Below the pieces are notes generated by a model. The model made no database searches, was not told where the DNA came from, and saw nothing but the letters and a program-made list of their open reading frames with translations. Source: Flaviramulus sp. BrNp1-15 (GTDB lineage Bacteria; Bacteroidota; Bacteroidia; Flavobacteriales; Flavobacteriaceae). Taken from it: a DNA stretch of 64,000 nucleotides. The stretch lies in assembly GCF_022259695.1 (NCBI RefSeq), contig NZ_CP092099.1:1782471-1846470 (forward strand). The letters are read 5' to 3'. The position numbers and the translations under genes were made by a program. Below are positions 59,723-64,000 of this stretch, in pieces (position 1 is the first letter of the stretch; each line of letters begins with the position of its first letter).

Positions 59723-60370
59723 TTAAATGTTTACCTGCAAGTTGTTATTAGCTTCTTTTAAAAGTCTCACCACTTCATCATCACTAACCTGATTGAAGTT
59801 ATTATAAAACTGACCAACGGCATGAAAATTTGAAGGTTTTAATAAGCAAATAGTTTCGTTTACATATGGCAGTTTTTTTATTTTTTCAATGGCAGAAGGA
59901 GAACCAACAGGTAGAGCCACAACAATATGAGATGGTTTTTGTTTTTCAATGAGTTTAATACTTGAAATTAAAGTATGCCCAGTGGCAACACCATCGTCTA
60001 CCAAAATTACTATTTTGTTTTTAAGGTTTAAAGGCTTTTTGGTGCCATAATATCTATTATGTCTCTCTTTTAAAAGCGTTCTGATTTTATAAGTTTCTTC
60101 ATTTAAATACTCTTTAGAAACTAGATTAGCATCATCGCTTAAAATACTATCACTTAGTGTAACTGCACCAATTGCAAACTCTTTATTTATGGGGTGACCT
60201 ATTTTTTTAGAAAGCACCAATTCTAATGGTAAATGTAATTGCTTTGCAATAGTATTTCCAATAGGGAGTCCGCCTCTAGGAATAGTTATAATGACTGCAT
60301 TTTTATTATCGCTGTAATTTTTTAATTCTTCGGCGAGTAATAAACCTGCATCTATTCTGTCGTTAAACAT
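59723..60370 (-). CDS. Phosphoribosyltransferase-family protein
   Basis: The 215-residue PRTase has the PRPP loop VILVDDGVATGHT and an N-terminal ITIPRGGLPIGNTIA. It is of the type often coupled to alpha/beta hydrolase domains; in Mycobacterium Rv0571c fuses both, and that gene belongs to the DosR regulon. Here the hydrolase is a separate gene 12 bp upstream. The base or cofactor substrate is unknown. Confidence 0.9.
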   Translation of the reverse strand: MFNDRIDAGLLLAEELKNYSDNKNAVIITIPRGGLPIGNTIAKQLHLPLELVLSKKIGHPINKEFAIGAVTLSDSILSDDANLVSKEYLNEETYKIRTLLKERHNRYYGTKKPLNLKNKIVILVDDGVATGHTLISSIKLIEKQKPSHIVVALPVGSPSAIEKIKKLPYVNETICLLKPSNFHAVGQFYNNFNQVSDDEVVRLLKEANNNLQVNI

Positions 60371-60382
60371 GATTTTGTTTTT

Positions 60383-61027
60383 TTAATTCAAATAAGAGTT
60401 AAACCAATTTGCTGAGTATAGAGCTACTTTATCTAAAGCTCCATATTCTTCAAATAAATGTGATGCGCCTTCAACAATTTTTATTTCGCAAATACCTTTA
60501 ATTTTGTTTTTTGCCTTTTTATTAAGCTCTATAACTACATCATCATTTCCCCCTACAATTAATAGCGTTGGTATTTGTATTTTATTTAAAACTGGTATAG
60601 CTAAATCTGGTCTACCACCTCTAGACACAATAGCTTTTATTTTTGTTCCTAGTGTAGCTGCTGCTGTTAGGGCAGAAGCAGCACCTGTACTTGCGCCAAA
60701 GTAACCTATTGGTAAATGTTTTGTACTTTTATTTTTACCAATCCATAATGTAGCTTGTAAAAGTCTTTTTGAAAGAAGTTCTATATCAAATCTGTTTTCA
60801 TAAATAGTATCTTCTTGTGGAGTTAATAAATCGAATAACAGGCTCGAAAATCCTTGAGTGAATAAAAAATCGGCTACATGATTGTTTCTTGAGCTTAATC
60901 TGCTACTACCGCTACCATGAGAAAATAATATAATGCCTTTACTTTTTTCAGATAAACGTAAGTTTCCTTTTAAATGAATATTACCAATTGGTATTTCAAT
61001 TTCTTTGTATGTGATTGTTGCTTCCAT
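60383..61027 (-). CDS. Alpha/beta hydrolase, dienelactone-hydrolase-like
   Basis: 214 residues: Ser113 in GYFGASTGAASAL is the nucleophile, Asp162 or 163 in GGNDDVV and His190 in GASHLFEEYG complete the triad, with the SHGSG oxyanion region at 36-40. The substrate is unknown. It lies between the SDR and PRTase genes in one operon. Confidence 0.9.
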   Translation of the reverse strand: MEATITYKEIEIPIGNIHLKGNLRLSEKSKGIILFSHGSGSSRLSSRNNHVADFLFTQGFSSLLFDLLTPQEDTIYENRFDIELLSKRLLQATLWIGKNKSTKHLPIGYFGASTGAASALTAAATLGTKIKAIVSRGGRPDLAIPVLNKIQIPTLLIVGGNDDVVIELNKKAKNKIKGICEIKIVEGASHLFEEYGALDKVALYSANWFNSYLN

Positions 61028-61061
61028 AATTACAAAAGGATAATTAAATTCATATTAATAA

Positions 61062-61823
61062 CTAACCGACATGCATACCACCATCAATTACTTGCATAGA
61101 ACCAGTAATATATTTACTAGAATCAGAAGCCAAAAACAGTACTAATTGTGCTATTTCTTCAGGTTCTGCATAACGTTTAAAAAGGACGTCGGCTTCAAAT
61201 CCTTTTTGTACTTCTTTTGCATGTCCTGGTGAAATACTTTCTTCTATTGACCGCATCATTCTGGTATTTACAGGTCCAGGATGAATGGTATTTACTCTAA
61301 TTTTATGATTAGCAAATTCTATGGCTGCTACTCTCATTATACCAACAACAGCATGCTTGCTTGCTACATAGGGGCCAAGTCCAGAAAACCCTTTTATACC
61401 AGCTACAGATGACGTAATTATTACGCTTCCACCATCTTTCATTTTTGGAATAACATGTTGACAACCCAACCAGACTCCTTTTATATTTGTGGCAATAACT
61501 CTATCGAACTCAGTTTCTGAATAGTCTTTAATAGGCTTTACATCGCCTTCTATACCGGCATTGTTAAAAAAAACATCAATTTGTCCAAACTTTGCTAATG
61601 TTTCTTTTATGTATTTTTTAGTATCTTCTGTTTTAGCAACATCTGCTGCACAGTAAGCTAAATTTTCATTATTTAATTCTTTTAAAACTTTTTTTAGCTT
61701 TTCTTCACTTCTACTAACTAACATAACTTTAGCACCTTCTGATAAGAATAGTTTTGCTGTAGCCTTACCAATTCCTCCAGAACCTCCTGTAATAATTGCA
61801 ACTTTGTCTTGTAAAGTTTTCAT
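61062..61823 (-). CDS. Short-chain dehydrogenase/reductase
   Basis: 253 residues: TGGSGGIG (12-19) binds NAD(P), NNAG at 87-90, and the catalytic Ser139, Tyr152 and Lys156 (YVASK) are present. It is close to glucose 1-dehydrogenase/3-oxoacyl reductase-type SDRs; the substrate cannot be told. It follows DUF2267 by 20 bp. Confidence 0.92.
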   Translation of the reverse strand: MKTLQDKVAIITGGSGGIGKATAKLFLSEGAKVMLVSRSEEKLKKVLKELNNENLAYCAADVAKTEDTKKYIKETLAKFGQIDVFFNNAGIEGDVKPIKDYSETEFDRVIATNIKGVWLGCQHVIPKMKDGGSVIITSSVAGIKGFSGLGPYVASKHAVVGIMRVAAIEFANHKIRVNTIHPGPVNTRMMRSIEESISPGHAKEVQKGFEADVLFKRYAEPEEIAQLVLFLASDSSKYITGSMQVIDGGMHVG

Positions 61824-61843
61824 AATTTCATTTTTATTTTATG

Positions 61844-62290
61844 CTAAAACATAACATTCTGGTAAATCATAGATTTAAGGTTTTTAGGCAATTCTGTTCT
61901 TATATCTTCTAGTTCTCCCAGAGATACGTATCTGCGCAACATTATAAAAGTGGTTGCTATGTAATTTTCTGCAAGTTCGTCCGATCCAAAATCATGAATA
62001 GATGTAACGCCATCATATTTTCTTATTAAATCAATAAACTCGGTCATTGTTTTAATTTTTTCTTTTTTATGAATAGTCCATCCGTTAACATAAACAGCCT
62101 TTAAAAACATTGGGAATTGTGCAATAAGCTGTAACGATTCTTGAGTGGATATAACATCTCTTAAGGCATGTAAGATTGCAGAAAGTATACGACCTGCTTT
62201 CTCTCTATCATCGCCTAGGTTCATTTCTTTAGTATACTTCTTTAAAAAAGTATTCGCCTCTTTTGCAAATTGATTAAAGTTAAGTGCCAT
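61844..62290 (-). CDS. DUF2267 protein
   Basis: The 148-residue helical protein fits DUF2267: NQFAKEANTFLKKYTKEM, AGRILSAILHALRDVISTQESLQLIAQFP and FLKAVYVNGW. DUF2267 proteins are often stress- or stationary-phase-linked with unknown biochemical role. It leads the SDR-hydrolase-PRTase operon. Confidence 0.9.
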   Translation of the reverse strand: MALNFNQFAKEANTFLKKYTKEMNLGDDREKAGRILSAILHALRDVISTQESLQLIAQFPMFLKAVYVNGWTIHKKEKIKTMTEFIDLIRKYDGVTSIHDFGSDELAENYIATTFIMLRRYVSLGELEDIRTELPKNLKSMIYQNVMF

Positions 62291-62318
62291 AATAGTTTGC
62301 TTTTTTTTTGTTTATGTA

Positions 62319-62361
62319 TAAATATGCAAACAGATTTGGTTTTAGTAAATGATATATATCA
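62319..62361 (-). promoter_or_regulatory. Dyad promoter of the DUF2267-SDR-hydrolase-PRTase operon
   Basis: The perfect dyad TGATATATATCA (62350-62361) with CTGAT...ATCATTT flanks on the minus strand. The -7 position has CATATTTA (62319-62326), one mismatch in the TA. A divergent dyad for the USP pair lies 20 bp away. Confidence 0.6.
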
Positions 62362-62381
62362 GTGTAAACCAATTTTCAATC

Positions 62382-62424
62382 TGATAAATATCATTGTTTC
62401 TACAGGGTTTAGTATTTAATTTTA
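62382..62424 (+). promoter_or_regulatory. Class II dyad promoter of the USP pair
   Basis: The perfect dyad TGATAAATATCA (62382-62393), TTG, 20 nt, TAATTTTA (62417-62424). The predicted start near 62429 is 13 nt before the ATG at 62442. Confidence 0.72.
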
Positions 62425-62441
62425 GACAAATACCTAAGGCT

Positions 62442-63305
62442 ATGAGAAAAATTTTAATTCCTACCGATTTCTCTAAAAATGCAATGAATGCACTTAAATA
62501 TGCCGTTGAGTTGTTTAAGTATGAACGTAGCGAATTTTATATAATGCATGCGTATCAAGATGATATATATGCAGATGAATCTAAATTAAGTCAAGATAAT
62601 TTAAAGACTGTTACAGCTTCTGTAAGTGAAGAATCTCAAAAAGAATTAGAAAAAACTGTAGAAGCTATAAAAGCCATTTCTCCAAACCCTAGACATACTT
62701 TTAATATCATTTCTGCAAATAATTTACTCGTAGATGAGGCAGATAAAATTGTTGACGAGCAGAATATTGATGTTATTGTTATGGGAACCAAAGGAGAAAC
62801 CGATGATAAAAAAGTAACTTTTGGTAGTTATACACTACAAGTTTTAAGATATGTGCAATGCCCAGTTTTAGCAATTCCAGCAGACTATAAATATACCCAA
62901 CCTAAACACATTCTTTTCCCTACTAATTATTTAATACCCTATAAAAGACGCGAGTTAAAATTGCTTTGCGAAATGGCATCGCCATATAGAGCTGCAATAG
63001 ATATACTGTACATATCTAAAAGCGAAAAATTGTCAATGAGACAAAAGGATAACCAGAATTTTATAAAAGAAGAATTAAGCAAAAACACAATTAATTTTAA
63101 AATAGAAAAAAGTAACCAAGTAAGTAATAAGCAGATTATCAATTCTATATATGAATATATCAAAAAAAACCATGTTGATATGTTAGTTATGGTAAATACG
63201 AGACATTCATTTTTAGAAAATATTTTATTTCAATCAACTATTGATGAATTGAGCTTACATCTTGATATTCCCTTTTTGGCATTACAAAATATGAAACGTA
63301 ATTAG
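62442..63305 (+). CDS. Tandem universal stress protein
   Basis: I start at ATG 62442 (MRKILIPTDFSKNAMNA): the longer frame begins upstream inside the promoter. The 287-residue product has two Usp domains, and the first has VMGTKGETDDKKVTFGSYTL. A second USP gene follows 21 bp on. Confidence 0.94.
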   Translation: MRKILIPTDFSKNAMNALKYAVELFKYERSEFYIMHAYQDDIYADESKLSQDNLKTVTASVSEESQKELEKTVEAIKAISPNPRHTFNIISANNLLVDEADKIVDEQNIDVIVMGTKGETDDKKVTFGSYTLQVLRYVQCPVLAIPADYKYTQPKHILFPTNYLIPYKRRELKLLCEMASPYRAAIDILYISKSEKLSMRQKDNQNFIKEELSKNTINFKIEKSNQVSNKQIINSIYEYIKKNHVDMLVMVNTRHSFLENILFQSTIDELSLHLDIPFLALQNMKRN

Positions 63306-63326
63306 TAAAATCTAAACTATATAGTC

Positions 63327-64000
63327 ATGAAAAATATTCTTCTTCCTACCGATTTTTCTGAAAATTCCTGGAATGCTATTGCATACGCTTTACAGCTTTT
63401 TAAGAATGAAACCTGTAAATTTTATTTGTTAAACACTTACACACCTGCAATTTATCATGTAGAATATGTATTGGTAGAACCAGCACAATTTGGTATGGTA
63501 GATGCTGTTAGGGAAAACTCTATAAAGGAATTAGACAATTTTAAAACACGTATAAAAAAGGAGTTTGACAATCCAAAACACACTATAGAAACCATGGCAG
63601 TTTTTAACACTTTAATTTCAGAAATTAAAGATATAGTTGAAGATAAATCAATTGACTATGTGGTTATGGGAACTAAAGGAGCTACAGGTGCTAAAGAAAT
63701 CTTATTTGGATCTAATACAGTACATGTATTTAAAAATGTTAAGTGCCCAATAATAGCTGTGCCAGATGGATTTGATTTTGAAAAACCACACGAAGTTTTA
63801 TTCCCAACAGATTACGAGGTAAGTTATAAATCTCACCATATAGATCCTATTATTGATATTATTTCACTTTACAATACCAGAGTTAACATATTGCATGTTT
63901 CTTATGGCTATGATTTATCTGAACAACAAGAAGAAAATAAGAACATACTAGAGGAATACTTTAAAAAAGTAGCACATTTATTTCACGATGTAAGCAACCA
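63327..64000 (+). CDS. Universal stress protein, cut by the window edge
   Basis: 224 codons are visible. MKNILLPTDFSENSWNA closely matches the USP at 54230, and VMGTKGATGAKEILFGSNTV carries an intact nucleotide motif. A second Usp domain starts near residue 155 (HEVLFPTDYEVSY). The 3' end lies outside the window. Confidence 0.93.
   Translation, partial: MKNILLPTDFSENSWNAIAYALQLFKNETCKFYLLNTYTPAIYHVEYVLVEPAQFGMVDAVRENSIKELDNFKTRIKKEFDNPKHTIETMAVFNTLISEIKDIVEDKSIDYVVMGTKGATGAKEILFGSNTVHVFKNVKCPIIAVPDGFDFEKPHEVLFPTDYEVSYKSHHIDPIIDIISLYNTRVNILHVSYGYDLSEQQEENKNILEEYFKKVAHLFHDVSN

Noticed and set aside
1-64000. tRNA, rRNA, insertion sequences, prophage, integrase, origin
   Set aside because: I found no cloverleaf, rRNA segment, transposase, integrase or DnaA-box cluster by reading; a dedicated scan would be needed to exclude small RNA genes.

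Overview
The window is about 64 kb of low-GC chromosomal DNA from a member of the Bacteroidetes, most likely a marine Flavobacteriaceae. The case rests on protein families (Gcw_chp-like and FadL-like outer membrane proteins, DUF6799, a split DsbD, a TonB receptor), the absence of Shine-Dalgarno sites, and promoters with the Bacteroidetes -33 TTG / -7 TAnnTTTG pattern. Coding density is high. I saw no rRNA, tRNA, IS, prophage or CRISPR.

Layout. 1-960: end of a persulfide-dioxygenase-like gene and a Cys-rich Crp/Fnr regulator. 1058-9454: hutI-hutU-hutH, a class V aminotransferase and DsbD. 9795-16533: GerW/DUF2953 pair, D-lactate dehydrogenase, L,D-transpeptidase, peroxiredoxin, HMA protein, patatin, FadL. 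16826-23092: sulfide:quinone reductase-TusE-DsrE2, then mlaE-mlaF-mlaD with a Na/Pi-type transporter. 23127-29809: universal stress protein (USP), PPOX-fold protein, membrane metallophosphoesterase, CDP-alcohol phosphatidyltransferase, P1B ATPase. 29922-38297: tripartite RND efflux system and envelope proteins. 38465-42316: lipoprotein, OsmC, and a TonB receptor with a copper-type CxxxM motif. 42345-51004: MscS-CbpM-CbpA, a WG/M50-CBS/ABC export operon, deoD-trxA-TerB. 51136-55471: hybrid histidine kinase, response regulator, USP. 55530-56095: tandem non-coding repeats. 56206-64000: upp, type II SQR, MBL-rhodanese, PRTase/hydrolase/SDR/DUF2267, and two more USPs.

The main result is a hidden regulon. 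About 23 promoters in 10.7-62.4 kb share one architecture, counted by hand: a 12-bp dyad (TGAY-N4-RTCA, with a few variants), 3 nt, 20 nt, then a TAnnTTTR -7 box. The dyad centre falls near -41.5, which is the class II CRP/FNR position. The hut-DsbD end of the window lacks it. Four USP genes, the M50-CBS protease, the PPOX protein, the PRTase and hydrolase, sulfide oxidation, Mla lipid transport, chaperones and thioredoxin all lie behind such promoters. In the middle sit a histidine kinase with a FixL-like PAS domain and a flavin-binding LOV domain, and a response regulator fused to a cNMP-binding fold and Crp helix-turn-helix whose recognition helix suits TGA half-sites. I infer an oxygen- and/or light-responsive stress or dormancy regulon, convergent in gene content with mycobacterial DosR. 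One of these promoters faces no protein gene but a 181-bp tandem repeat carrying strong hairpins, a candidate regulatory RNA locus.
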